Below are positions 33,760 through 42,745 of a stretch of 57,425 nucleotides of DNA, piece by piece. Every line of letters starts with the position of its first letter. The first letter of the stretch is position 1. The notes beneath the pieces were generated by a model. That model was given only the letters and a program-made list of their open reading frames with translations. It was not told the DNA's origin and did not search any database. The DNA is from Oscillospiraceae bacterium (lineage in GTDB: Bacteria; Bacillota; Clostridia; Oscillospirales; Oscillospiraceae), in assembly GCA_022795735.1 (NCBI GenBank), contig JAAWHG010000012.1, positions 1 to 57,425 of the forward strand, read 5' to 3'. The position numbers were made by a program, and so were the translations under genes.

Positions 33760-35622
33760 TCAGCTCCTCCGGAATTGCCGCTCCAACTGGCTGCGGGTCA
33801 GCGTCATGCAGACAGGCCGTCCGTGGGGGCAGTATTTGATGTCGTCCCGGCCGAGCACCTGGGCGACCAGTTCGTCCCGCTCGCGTGGATCGGTGTGCCA
33901 GCCGGCCTTGATGGCCGCCTTGCAGGCGATGGTGTGGAGCAGACGGTCCCGGAGGGCGTCGGCGGCGGCCCGCCGTCCCTCCAAAAGCTGGGCGGCAAGC
34001 TCCTGCAATGTGGCCTCCGCCTGAGACAAATCCAGCTCAGCGGGAATCTGCCGGAGCACCACACTGCCGCCGCCAAAGTCCTCGGCCTCGAAACCGAAGG
34101 AGGCCAAGAGGGCGGCGTTCTCCAGCACCGCGCCGGCCTCCTCCCGCCCCAGCCGGACGGGCAGAGGAGACAGGAGAAGCTGGCCCATCGGGGCCTCCTT
34201 GGCGGCCCGCAGCTTTTCAAAGAGAATCCGTTCGTGGGCGGCGTGCTTGTCCACCAGCAGCATGCAGCCGTCCTGTTCGACAATAATATAGGTATCAAGC
34301 ACCTCGCCCACCACCCGGTAGCCGGGGACGGCGGGGAGCGGAAGACTCTGCTGAACCGGTTCGGGTGCCGGATCCTTAACTGGAGGCCTGGGCTCGGACC
34401 GCAGCGCGGCGGGCGGCGCGGAAAGGGTGGCCTCCACCGGCTTGGGGGGCGGCGCGAAAACCCGTCCGGCCACCTCCGGCGGGGCGGGGGGCGTCTGGGC
34501 CACCGTTTTGGCAAATTGCCGGAACCGGGCCGCGTCCATGGTCTGATAGAACTCCCGCTTGGAACCGGGCTGGGCGGCGGGAGCTTCCACCGGCGGCTTT
34601 GGCCGGGGACTCAACTTCATTTCCGGCCGGCCGGGCGCACGGTTCAGCGCGCCCAAAACGCCGTAGCGGACCGCGTCGAAGACGTCCTGCTCCGAGAGGA
34701 ATCGGATCTCCGTTTTGGCGGGGTGAACGTTGACGTCAACCAACCGGGGCGGCAGCTCCAGCAGCAGAACACAGCCGGGGAACCGTCCCGCTAGGAGCTG
34801 GTTTTCATACGCCCGCTCCAGCGCCGACGAGAGGAGCTTCGATTTGACGGGCCGCCCGGCCACAAAGAAGCGTTGGGCCAACCGATTTCCCCGGGTGGCC
34901 GTCGGGCTGGTGACAAAGCCGCGAAGCAGGTAGTCCTCCCAACGGCTGTCCACTTCAATGAGGTCCTTGGAAAATTCCCGCCCCAGGACGGTGTAGACCG
35001 CGCTTTTGAGGGAACCGTCCCCGGGGGTGGAAAGCTGCTCCTGTCCATCCCGGAGGCAGCGGAAGGACACTTCTGGGTGACAGAGCGCTTGATTTTGGAC
35101 AGCCGAGAGGATTTGGGCGGCCTCTGCGGCGTCCGACTTCATGAACTTCATCCGGGCCGGGGTATTGTAAAACAGGTCGCGAATAATCATCGTTGTGCCA
35201 ACTGGACAGCCAACGGGGCTGCGCTCCACAACCGTTCCGCCCTCCAAGCGGAGGCTCGTCCCAGCGTCGTCCCCGGCGGTGCGGGTGAGAAGATCGACCC
35301 GGCTGACACTGGCAATGGCGGCGAGGGCTTCCCCCCGGAACCCGAGCGTTTGAATGGCGGCGAGGTCCCCTGCCTCGCGGAGCTTGCTGGTGGCGTGGCG
35401 GAGGAAGGCGGTTTCGGCGTCGGCCGCGTCCATGCCGGAGCCGTCGTCGCTGACGCGGAGGAAGGTCATCCCGCCGTGTTTGAGCTCGACGGTGATGTGC
35501 TTCGCCCCGGCGTCCACCGCGTTCTCCAGCAGCTCCTTGACCACGCTGGCGGGCCGCTCGACCACCTCGCCGGCGGCGATCAGATCGGCCACGTGGGGGG
35601 AGAGCTGGTGAATCACAGACAT
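33760..35622 (-). CDS. mutL: DNA mismatch repair protein MutL
   Basis: 620 residues. N-terminal GHKL ATPase: EVVERPASVVKELLENAVDAG, DDGSGMD, and GFRGEALAAIASV. A Pro-rich linker (about 335-430) leads to the C-terminal dimerisation/endonuclease domain. The metal-binding motif is DKHAAHERILFE, i.e. DQHA(X)2E(X)4E with Lys in place of Gln, followed by ACKAAIKAG and CPHGRP, all expected in nicking-competent MutL. No mutS lies in the window upstream. RBS AAGGGGGG. Confidence 0.97.
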   Translation of the reverse strand: MSVIHQLSPHVADLIAAGEVVERPASVVKELLENAVDAGAKHITVELKHGGMTFLRVSDDGSGMDAADAETAFLRHATSKLREAGDLAAIQTLGFRGEALAAIASVSRVDLLTRTAGDDAGTSLRLEGGTVVERSPVGCPVGTTMIIRDLFYNTPARMKFMKSDAAEAAQILSAVQNQALCHPEVSFRCLRDGQEQLSTPGDGSLKSAVYTVLGREFSKDLIEVDSRWEDYLLRGFVTSPTATRGNRLAQRFFVAGRPVKSKLLSSALERAYENQLLAGRFPGCVLLLELPPRLVDVNVHPAKTEIRFLSEQDVFDAVRYGVLGALNRAPGRPEMKLSPRPKPPVEAPAAQPGSKREFYQTMDAARFRQFAKTVAQTPPAPPEVAGRVFAPPPKPVEATLSAPPAALRSEPRPPVKDPAPEPVQQSLPLPAVPGYRVVGEVLDTYIIVEQDGCMLLVDKHAAHERILFEKLRAAKEAPMGQLLLSPLPVRLGREEAGAVLENAALLASFGFEAEDFGGGSVVLRQIPAELDLSQAEATLQELAAQLLEGRRAAADALRDRLLHTIACKAAIKAGWHTDPRERDELVAQVLGRDDIKYCPHGRPVCMTLTRSQLERQFRRS

Positions 35623-35676
35623 TGTACGCGCCCCCCTTGGTCATGCCATTCAGAAACAAATAGTTACACGAATCAT

Positions 35677-35706
35677 AGTTTACCATCTCCCACTGCCTGG
35701 TGTCAA
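35677..35706 (-). promoter_or_regulatory. Promoter of the mutL-miaA-hfq block
   Basis: Minus strand: TTGACA (complement of 35701-35706), 18 bases, TAAACT (complement of 35677-35682), about 55 bases before the mutL ATG. Confidence 0.8.
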
Positions 35707-35773
35707 GTAAAAATGCGAATTTCGCCAAATCATGGGGTAAAAGTGACAAAGGACGTTGGCATTTTGGAAGTTT

Positions 35774-35807
35774 TACTATTGACCATTGCTCAGTAGTATG
35801 CTATACT
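35774..35807 (+). promoter_or_regulatory. Promoter of the HAAS/PadR operon with overlapping inverted repeat
   Basis: TTGACC (35779-35784), 17 bases, TATACT (35802-35807). TACTA (35774-35778) and TAGTA (35794-35798) flank the -35 as a short inverted repeat that could be a PadR operator; the repeat is only 5 bp, so that part is speculative. Confidence 0.7.
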
Positions 35808-35860
35808 GGCTTCAACACTTGTTTGATAAACAGTAGTTTTAGGGAAGGATGTGAAATAAA

Positions 35861-37318
35861 ATGCCGGGTACAAAAAAGCAATATCTGCGGCAGTTAAACC
35901 GGGCGCTGCGGTGGCGCCTCGCGCAGCGCAGTATGATTCAGGAGGTGGTGTCCGATTATGCGGGCTTCTTTGACGACGGAATCCGGGCGGGACGTTCTGA
36001 GGCGGAGCTGTGCGCGCAATTTGGTCCGCCCAATCAGACCGCCCGCGAGCTGAGCCGGGCGGAGGGATTTGGTGGCAGGCCGTTGGGCCTGCTGGCCATC
36101 GCGGTATTTGCGCTGGCGTTTCTGCTGGACAATGTGCCCATCCCCGGCTCGCTGATCTGCCTTGGCCAGGTTTTTCTGCCGTTCCTTGTCTTCCGGCATC
36201 CTGGGTGCGTCTGGTTTGCCGGGCTGTTGATTCCGCTGCTCTGGGTCTTTTGGCGGAATGCGCCCATCGCCGCGTTGCCGAAGCGGGAAAAGCGGCGTGT
36301 TTTACGCCTCTGCATCATTGCGATGCTGCTTTGGCTCGTGTCGCTGGTCTTCGGATATCTACTCATAGCCCGTTGGCAAGCCGCCTTTTCGGATGGGATT
36401 ACTCCGTTTGGCCGGAAGTACATCGACGCCCTGTGCTGCGTGGAAATACTGCTGGCGGCCGTTCTGCTGCTTTCCCTGCTGCGGGCCTGGCGGAAATCGT
36501 TTTGGTATCTGATTCCCGCCGCTTGCTGTCAGGGCGTTCTCGCCGGAATCAGCCGCTTTTTGAGTTGGCAGTCTACGCCGTCCTATTTGCCGCTGCTGAG
36601 CGGATTCCTTGCCGCCGTGCTGTGCGCGGCGCTGACCGCATGGCTGATTCGCCATGGGCGCGCTGTGGAGACCCGTCTGCGGCCGGCAATGCGGACAGAG
36701 GGGGACGACAGGAGCGGGCAGCGGCTTGCGCTGCTCGTGCTCTGGCCCCCTTTGGCATTGTGGCTGACACGTGGGTTTGGGCCAATGTTTGATTGGAGCA
36801 AAGCGCTTTCGCTGTTCGCCGCGCCGCTCTTGCTCCCGCTTCTCTGCCTGTTCTGGCGCGGGGTCCCGAAGGGTTCGCCCCTCTCCGGAACGGGACGCCG
36901 GGAGCTGGCCGTTCTCATGCTGCTCCCCCTCCTTTTCCTGCTGGCCTTTGCCGGTCTCACCGTCTATGTCGCCTACATTCCGGAAACGCTCGCCGCGGCA
37001 AGTCCAGAGAGCGTGGTTTATATCGTATACATCGTACTCTGCCTGCTAACGGCATTTGCTATGCTGCCTGCCCTTGTCAAGAGCTGGCTCGATTCCCCCG
37101 CATTCCTTCTCCCTGCGGCGCATTGCGTGGGCGTTCTGGCCTCGCTTGGCGTCTGCGTGCAAACGCTTGCCCATTTTGACCCTTCGGCAACGACGGACGC
37201 CCGGTTTTTGTCGGGGTTTGCAGCCGGTGTTTTCACACCCTATGCCTTGGGCTGGTTGGGGGCGGGCATTGCGCTTTTGATGCAGAAGTGGGGGAACCGC
37301 CATGGACGCGCAGCTTAA
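35861..37318 (+). CDS. HAAS-domain multi-pass membrane protein
   Basis: 485 residues. The first 65 residues look like a HAAS domain (LRQLNRALRWRLAQRSMIQEVVSDYAGFFDDG, then ELCAQFGPP), the small helical module found in DUF1700/DUF1048-type proteins next to PadR regulators. About twelve hydrophobic helices follow, with no transporter signature I recognise. The next gene, PadR, overlaps its end by 17 bases. A PadR-controlled envelope-stress role is plausible but unproven. The start has AAGGATG about eleven bases upstream. Confidence 0.75.
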   Translation: MPGTKKQYLRQLNRALRWRLAQRSMIQEVVSDYAGFFDDGIRAGRSEAELCAQFGPPNQTARELSRAEGFGGRPLGLLAIAVFALAFLLDNVPIPGSLICLGQVFLPFLVFRHPGCVWFAGLLIPLLWVFWRNAPIAALPKREKRRVLRLCIIAMLLWLVSLVFGYLLIARWQAAFSDGITPFGRKYIDALCCVEILLAAVLLLSLLRAWRKSFWYLIPAACCQGVLAGISRFLSWQSTPSYLPLLSGFLAAVLCAALTAWLIRHGRAVETRLRPAMRTEGDDRSGQRLALLVLWPPLALWLTRGFGPMFDWSKALSLFAAPLLLPLLCLFWRGVPKGSPLSGTGRRELAVLMLLPLLFLLAFAGLTVYVAYIPETLAAASPESVVYIVYIVLCLLTAFAMLPALVKSWLDSPAFLLPAAHCVGVLASLGVCVQTLAHFDPSATTDARFLSGFAAGVFTPYALGWLGAGIALLMQKWGNRHGRAA

Positions 37319-37649
37319 AAAGGGAGTGCTGGAGCTTTGCCTGTTAGCGAGCTTGTCAAAAGAGCCACGATACGGTTATGACGTGATACGCAGTCTTCGG
37401 GAAGACTTTCCTGAGGTGGACGACAGCGCCTTTTACGCCGTCCTGCGCCGGCTTCACCGGGAAGGAGTCCTGGAACAGCTTCCCGGCCGGGAATCCGGCG
37501 GACCGCCCAGAAAGTACTACCAGCTGACCGCGCGTGGGCGCGAGGATATGGCCCGCCTCTATCAGGATTGGAGGCGTTTGACGGAAATTGTAGAACGATT
37601 GACCGATGGGGAGGGGTACCAAACCCGTTTTTGCCGCAGTCAGTTTTGA
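37302..37649 (+). CDS. PadR-family transcriptional regulator
   Basis: 115 residues. Winged helix with the PadR pattern LKKGVLELCLLASLSKEPRYGYDVI near the start and YAVLRRLHREGVLEQ, then GGPPRKYYQLTARGRE in the wing. The short C-terminal helix would dimerise. It is translated from inside the end of the membrane protein gene, so it is likely the regulator of that operon. Confidence 0.93.
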   Translation: MDAQLKKGVLELCLLASLSKEPRYGYDVIRSLREDFPEVDDSAFYAVLRRLHREGVLEQLPGRESGGPPRKYYQLTARGREDMARLYQDWRRLTEIVERLTDGEGYQTRFCRSQF

Positions 37650-37681
37650 GCTGCTGAAATAATGATTTGGCGTGAATGTGG

Positions 37682-37710
37682 TTGAAAAAGAGAAGAAATT
37701 GTGGTAAAAT
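37682..37710 (+). promoter_or_regulatory. Promoter of glf
   Basis: TTGAAA (37682-37687), 17 bases, TAAAAT (37705-37710), leaving a leader of about 115 bases. Confidence 0.78.
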
Positions 37711-37832
37711 AGAAGTATAAACTATACGAAAAGGCAAAACAAACCGGACGTATGAGAGCGCACACAGCTTGGATATTCAACGCAATGCAGGCCCCGGCAA
37801 AATAATGGGCCGCTAGAAAGGACGTTAGGAGA

Positions 37833-38957
37833 ATGAGCGTGGCAGAATACGACTATCTGATTGTTGGCGCTGGCCTGTATGGCTGCGTCTTTGCCGAACA
37901 GATGAGCAGCCGGGGAAAGCGTTGTCTGGTAATCGAGCGCAGGGAACACATCGGAGGCAACATTTATTGTGAAGAGATCGAAGGAATCCAGGTTCACCGG
38001 TATGGCGCGCATATTTTCCACACCTCGGACGAGGAGGTTTGGGCGTATATCAACCGTTTTTCGCCATTTAACCACTATATCAATTCCCCAATCGCGATTT
38101 ACGGGGACGAGCTCTACAATCTTCCGTTTAATATGAATACCTTTTCCAAGCTCTGGAATATCCGCACACCGTCTGAAGCTAAGAAAATCATCCAACGGCA
38201 GATTGCGGAGCTATCCATTGGCGAGCCCGCGAATTTGGAGGAACAGGCGCTCAAATTGGCAGGACGGGACGTGTATGAAAAACTCATTAAAGGATACACG
38301 GAAAAGCAGTGGGGACGGCCATGCAAAGAGCTTCCGGCGTTCATCATCCAAAGAATCCCTCTGCGCTTTACCTTTGACAACAACTATTTCTCGGACAGAT
38401 ACCAAGGAATCCCCATGGAAGGATACAATGCGATTGCGGAAAAATTGTTGGCAGGGAGCGAAGTCCTGTTAAACACCGACTACGCGAAATTCCGTCAGGA
38501 AAATCCGGGAATAGCGGCCCGGACGGTCTATTCCGGTCAGATCGACGCGTTTTTTAATTTCTGCCTGGGGCAATTGGAGTACCGTTCACTGACCTTTGAG
38601 ACGCGAGTTCTGGACCAGGAAAATTGGCAGGGGAATGCCGTTGTGAACTACACGGCGCGGGAGGTCCCCTATACCAGAAGCATTGAGCACAAGCACTTTC
38701 TCTTCGGCACGCAGCCCAAAACGGTGGTCAGTTGGGAGTATCCGGCGGTCTGGGGGCCGGGGCGGGAGGCTTATTACCCGGTCAATGACGAAAAAAATCA
38801 AAATCTGTACCAGGCTTACCAGCAGCTTGCCCGGACGTTGCCCGACGTGATATTCGGCGGAAGACTGGGCAGCTATCGCTACTACAACATGGACCAGACA
38901 ATCAGAGCGGCGCTGGATGCGGCGCTGTTAGAAGCAAAAATGTGGAGGAGGACATGA
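37833..38957 (+). CDS. glf: UDP-galactopyranose mutase
   Basis: 374 residues, flavoprotein. It interconverts UDP-galactopyranose and UDP-galactofuranose for cell-envelope glycans. FAD-binding LIVGAGLYGCVFAEQ at the N-terminus, ERREHIGGNIY, HRYGAHIFHT, and EKQWGRPCKELPA, plus the C-terminal GRLGSYRYYNMDQTI. Length is normal. It is monocistronic, with its own promoter and a terminator overlapping the stop codon. No glycosyltransferases lie nearby, and its composition is a little lower in GC than its neighbours. Confidence 0.96.
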   Translation: MSVAEYDYLIVGAGLYGCVFAEQMSSRGKRCLVIERREHIGGNIYCEEIEGIQVHRYGAHIFHTSDEEVWAYINRFSPFNHYINSPIAIYGDELYNLPFNMNTFSKLWNIRTPSEAKKIIQRQIAELSIGEPANLEEQALKLAGRDVYEKLIKGYTEKQWGRPCKELPAFIIQRIPLRFTFDNNYFSDRYQGIPMEGYNAIAEKLLAGSEVLLNTDYAKFRQENPGIAARTVYSGQIDAFFNFCLGQLEYRSLTFETRVLDQENWQGNAVVNYTAREVPYTRSIEHKHFLFGTQPKTVVSWEYPAVWGPGREAYYPVNDEKNQNLYQAYQQLARTLPDVIFGGRLGSYRYYNMDQTIRAALDAALLEAKMWRRT

Positions 38958-38988
38958 GGCGAGCCCGCCCGATGTCCTCCCGTTTTTT
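38947..38988 (+). terminator. Terminator of glf
   Basis: GGAGGACAT (38947-38955) pairs with ATGTCCTCC (38972-38980), followed by CGTTTTTT. The left arm overlaps the last codons of glf. Confidence 0.88.
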
Positions 38989-39097
38989 GCGAGTCCTCTT
39001 CGAAAGCCGCTGCAAGCTGCTCTAACGGTTTAAAAAAATGCTTTTTTCATAAAAATGCCTTGCTCTGATGTTTTCCTCAAGAACCCATAAAAAAACC

Positions 39098-39151
39098 TTG
39101 ACAAAGTCTTCCGTATCAATTATATTATCTGTATTAGCATGATTCATACAG
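39098..39151 (+). promoter_or_regulatory. Promoter and candidate operator of the GntR-ABC operon
   Basis: TTGACA (39098-39103), 17 bases, TATATT (39121-39126). Immediately after, CTGTAT (39129-39134) and ATACAG (39146-39151) form a perfect 6-bp inverted repeat over the transcription start. YtrA-type GntR regulators commonly repress their own ABC operon, and this is a fitting site. Confidence 0.75.
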
Positions 39152-39167
39152 TAAAGGAGATGATTCC

Positions 39168-39545
39168 GTGTCCCTGATCGTCTTGAATTATCGGGATTCC
39201 AAGCCGATCTACGGTCAGGTAGGGGACGGCTTCCGCAAACTGATCCTCTCCGGGGCGCTGCCCGCCGGAGAGAAGCTGCCAAGCGTTCGGGAGCTGGCCT
39301 CCGACCTTGCCATCAACCCCAACACGATCCAGCGCGCCTACCGGGAACTGGAGGCGGAGGGCTTTATCTACTCGATTGCCGGGAAGGGCTCCTTCGCCGC
39401 AGCGCTGAGCGACGTGGCCGACAGCCGGCGGGAGTCCCTCCTGGCGTCCTTCGACGAGGCGGCCGTCGAGCTGCTCCGCCTGGGCATGTCCGCCGACGCC
39501 CTGACCGCGCGCCTCCATCACAATGCAAAGGAGTCGAACCTATGA
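39168..39545 (+). CDS. GntR-family (YtrA subfamily) regulator
   Basis: 125 residues. A winged helix (KPIYGQVGDGFRKLILSGALPAGEKLPSVRELA, NPNTIQRAYRELEAEGFIYS) followed by a short helical tail with no ligand domain: the YtrA layout. Start GTG behind AAAGGAG. Its end overlaps the ABC ATPase start by four bases, so it is the first gene of the operon it presumably represses. Confidence 0.94.
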   Translation: MSLIVLNYRDSKPIYGQVGDGFRKLILSGALPAGEKLPSVRELASDLAINPNTIQRAYRELEAEGFIYSIAGKGSFAAALSDVADSRRESLLASFDEAAVELLRLGMSADALTARLHHNAKESNL

Positions 39546-40429
39546 TCTCTGTACACAACGCCGTCAAAAGCTTTGACGGTTTCCGCGCCCTGGACGGACT
39601 CAACATGACGGTCCCCGACGGCGCAGTCTACGGTCTTGTCGGCCCCAACGGCGCGGGCAAAACCACCACCATCCGCCATCTGACCGGCGTGATGCGCCCC
39701 GACGAGGGCGCCGTCGAGCTCGATGGACACCCCATCTACGAAAACGCCGCCCTCAAGGGACGGATATCCTCCATCCCCGACGAGATTTACCATTTCCCCC
39801 AGGCCACCATTCGCGAGATGATGCGCTTTTACCGCCGGGTCTATCCTCAATTTGACGACGGCCTCTACGCCCGCCTGGGCGAGGCTTTCGGCATGAGCGA
39901 CCGGCTCACCATGCGCCGCCTCTCCAAAGGTATGAAGAAGCAGGCCGCCTTCTGGCTGGCCCTGTGCACCCGGCCCGACTATCTGATTTTGGACGAGCCG
40001 GTGGACGGTCTGGACCCGGTGATGCGCCGTCAGGTCTGGAGCCTGATTCTGGACGACGCAGGCCAGCGCGGCGCGACCGTCGTCGTCTCCTCCCACAACC
40101 TGCGGGAGCTGGAAGATGTCTGCGACCATGTGGGCATTATGAACCACGGAAAAATGCTGCTCGAACGCTCCCTCAGCGAGCTTCAGGAGCACATCGTCAA
40201 GGTCCAGCTCGTCACCGAAAATCCCCTGCCCTCCACCCTGGACATCATCCATGAATCGGCCACCGGGCGGGTCCGCACCCTCATTGTTCGCGGCGCGCAG
40301 GAGGATATCCAGCACAGCATCTCGGCCACGCTGCCCATCTTCTGCGACCTGATTCCCCTCTCATTGGAGGAAATTTTCATCTATGAGTTAGGAGGCGTTG
40401 ACTATGCCGTCAAAAGTATCGTTCTTTAG
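39542..40429 (+). CDS. ABC transporter ATP-binding protein
   Basis: 295 residues. Walker A GPNGAGKTT near residue 36, Walker B YLILDEPVDGLDP, signature LSKGMKKQ, H-loop SSHNLRE. The C-terminal 80 residues are typical of antibiotic- or lipid-type exporters regulated by YtrA relatives. It works with the permease that overlaps its 3' end. Substrate unknown; bacitracin-, nisin- or envelope-stress export is a common theme in this type. Confidence 0.95.
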   Translation: MISVHNAVKSFDGFRALDGLNMTVPDGAVYGLVGPNGAGKTTTIRHLTGVMRPDEGAVELDGHPIYENAALKGRISSIPDEIYHFPQATIREMMRFYRRVYPQFDDGLYARLGEAFGMSDRLTMRRLSKGMKKQAAFWLALCTRPDYLILDEPVDGLDPVMRRQVWSLILDDAGQRGATVVVSSHNLRELEDVCDHVGIMNHGKMLLERSLSELQEHIVKVQLVTENPLPSTLDIIHESATGRVRTLIVRGAQEDIQHSISATLPIFCDLIPLSLEEIFIYELGGVDYAVKSIVL

Positions 40430-42281
40430 CCCCGCGGTCTATCGTAAAAATCTGACCCGCTTTGCTCCCCTGTGGCTGGCCTATTTGGGTATTTGGCTGG
40501 TCATCATGCCCCTGTCCATCCTCTCCCGCCGGGGCGACCAATATTTTGACGTCTGGAGCATCCAGCGGATGGCGCTCAATGTTGAACCCACGACCTTGAT
40601 TACCATGGTCTACGCCATTTTTGTCGCCATGGCCCTCCATGGCTGGTACTATAAGACGGCCAGCGTCAACGCCCTGGCCGCCCTCCCCGTCCGCCGGGAG
40701 GCGTGGTTCTGCACCAATCTGGTCACCGCCCTGACCATGGGGCTGATTCCCAATCTGATCGTCGCCCTGCTGACCTGGGCGGCGGCGGCCTCCATGGGAC
40801 TGTCCGCCGGAATGGCCGTCATGACCTGGCTGTCCATCGCCTCTCTGCTCTATCTGTTCTTTTACGCGCTGGCGGCCCTCTGCGCCGCCCTGGTGGGACA
40901 AATTCTCGCCCTGCCGGTGCTCTATGTTCTGGCCAATTTCACCGCCGTTGTCATCAACTATGTAACCGTCAACATCCTCGCCACCTTTGTCTATGGGCTG
41001 GACGCCCGGGGCTACACCGTCCTCGCCCCCCTCTCGCCCACCTTCTATCTGTTCTCCCGTCAAAACGTATACATTGAATACTTTGGGGACGGTCTCAGCG
41101 AGGGGTCACAGATTATCGGGATATCCTTCCTGCATTGGGGATACCTTCTGGCCTTGACCATTGCCGCCGTCGTTCTGCTGGCCGCCGCTTTCCTGCTCTT
41201 CCGCCGCCGCCGTATGGAGGCCGCCGGGGATGTGATCGCGGTGCGGCCCCTGCGCCCGGTGTTCAAATACTGCTTTGCGGCCGGGTGCGCGTTGGTGCTG
41301 GGTTCCCTGGCGGCCTTCCTGTTCTTTGAGGGAAGCGGCAATCCAAGCCTGGCCGTCATGCTGCTCTGCCTGCTGGCCGGGGGCTTTATCGGGTACTTCA
41401 CCGCCGAGATTCTGCTGAAGAAGACCTTCCGCGTGTTCGGGCGGGAGTGGGTCGGTTACGGCGTGTTCGCCCTCTGCCTGACCGCCGCCGTTCTCATGAT
41501 GGAGTTCGACGTGACCGGCTTTGAGCGCCGCGTTCCCCAATTGGAGGACGTGGAACAGGTATCCATCTGGTGCAGCGGCACAAATGGCAGCACCATTATA
41601 GTGGACGACCCGGACTATATCGCCGATTTCATAGCTCTTCATCAATCCATCATCCAGGACAAGCGGAATCAGGAGACGCTTTCCAGCTCCGACATGGGGA
41701 GAGGTGTGGATATGGCCCATATTTACTTGGACTACTATCTGAAAAACGGCGCGATTATGGAACGTGAATACACCGTTTATTGCACCGAAGAACAATGGCG
41801 CAGCATGGACAGCCCGGGCCGCCGCATGAATGAACTGCTCTCCGAGCCCGACCTTGCTACCCTTTCCTGCCTCCCCGATTTTCCCATCCAGGGGCCGCAG
41901 AACATCTCCGCCGCCGACTTTTATAATTATGCCGCCGAACCGATTCAGGCTGCGGCGGAGAGCGCGGGGAAAACGGTTACCAAGCCTGCCAGCGAGTTGT
42001 CCCTCTCCCAGGAGGAGGCCTACGAGATCTTCACCAACTGTGTCCTCCCTGATTTGCAAGAAGGGAAAATCGGGCTGCCGCAGCTTTACTATTTCTTTGT
42101 CAACGAGAACCCCAGTTATGACGCCTCCATTGAGTTTCGGTTTTACGCAAAGCCGGACAATTACAGTTGGTGCGCCCTCACCCTCACCCCTGGCTCGCGG
42201 ACGGCACAGTATTTCATCGACCGGGGCCATGTCCTGCTGACTGTCGCCGAGGAGGAGGCCCTGTGGGAGACGATACAATGA
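40404..42281 (+). CDS. ABC transporter permease with large extracytoplasmic region
   Basis: 625 residues. About six membrane helices occupy the first 250, another two or three residues 285-380, and the last 240 residues are hydrophilic and probably outside (or cytosolic; topology uncertain). The AGGAGG at 40389-40394 favours the ATG at 40404 over a TTG two codons earlier. It overlaps the ATPase gene by 26 bases and the Nudix gene by four. It is the membrane partner of the ATPase upstream. Confidence 0.88.
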   Translation: MPSKVSFFSPAVYRKNLTRFAPLWLAYLGIWLVIMPLSILSRRGDQYFDVWSIQRMALNVEPTTLITMVYAIFVAMALHGWYYKTASVNALAALPVRREAWFCTNLVTALTMGLIPNLIVALLTWAAAASMGLSAGMAVMTWLSIASLLYLFFYALAALCAALVGQILALPVLYVLANFTAVVINYVTVNILATFVYGLDARGYTVLAPLSPTFYLFSRQNVYIEYFGDGLSEGSQIIGISFLHWGYLLALTIAAVVLLAAAFLLFRRRRMEAAGDVIAVRPLRPVFKYCFAAGCALVLGSLAAFLFFEGSGNPSLAVMLLCLLAGGFIGYFTAEILLKKTFRVFGREWVGYGVFALCLTAAVLMMEFDVTGFERRVPQLEDVEQVSIWCSGTNGSTIIVDDPDYIADFIALHQSIIQDKRNQETLSSSDMGRGVDMAHIYLDYYLKNGAIMEREYTVYCTEEQWRSMDSPGRRMNELLSEPDLATLSCLPDFPIQGPQNISAADFYNYAAEPIQAAAESAGKTVTKPASELSLSQEEAYEIFTNCVLPDLQEGKIGLPQLYYFFVNENPSYDASIEFRFYAKPDNYSWCALTLTPGSRTAQYFIDRGHVLLTVAEEEALWETIQ

Positions 42282-42745
42282 TAAACACCACCCTCTGTTA
42301 CCTCGAACGGGACGGCTGCTACCTGATGCTCCACCGGGTCAAAAAGGAGCGCGACATCAACCGGGACAAATGGATCGGCGTGGGCGGCAAGTTTGAGGAC
42401 AAGGAGAGCCCCGAGGACTGCGCCCTGCGGGAGGTCTATGAGGAAACCGGCCTGACCATGACCGGCTATACCTACCGCGGCGTCGTGACCTTCATCTCCG
42501 ACCAATACCCGACCGAGTATATGCACCTCTTTCACAGCGCGAGCTTTTCCGGGACGCTCCGCGACTGCGACGAGGGGACGCTGGAATGGGTTCCCAAATC
42601 CCAGGTTCCCTCTCTCCCTACCTGGGAGGGCGACCGGATTTTCCTCCGCCTGCTTGACGAGGACCGCCCCTTTTTCTCCCTCAAGCTGGAATACCGCGGC
42701 GACCGGCTGGCCGCTGCGGTATTGGATGGAACGCCTATTCTATAG
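42278..42745 (+). CDS. Nudix hydrolase (MutT-like)
   Basis: 155 residues. A full Nudix box, GKFEDKESPEDCALREVYEE followed by TGL, binds Mg2+ and cleaves nucleoside diphosphates linked to X. The family resembles 8-oxo-dGTP-type enzymes; the substrate is not determined. The ATG overlaps the permease stop (ATGA), so it belongs to the ABC operon. Its own stop codon abuts the stop codon of the convergent gene: the two reading frames occupy 42740-42745 together. Confidence 0.92.
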   Translation: MINTTLCYLERDGCYLMLHRVKKERDINRDKWIGVGGKFEDKESPEDCALREVYEETGLTMTGYTYRGVVTFISDQYPTEYMHLFHSASFSGTLRDCDEGTLEWVPKSQVPSLPTWEGDRIFLRLLDEDRPFFSLKLEYRGDRLAAAVLDGTPIL

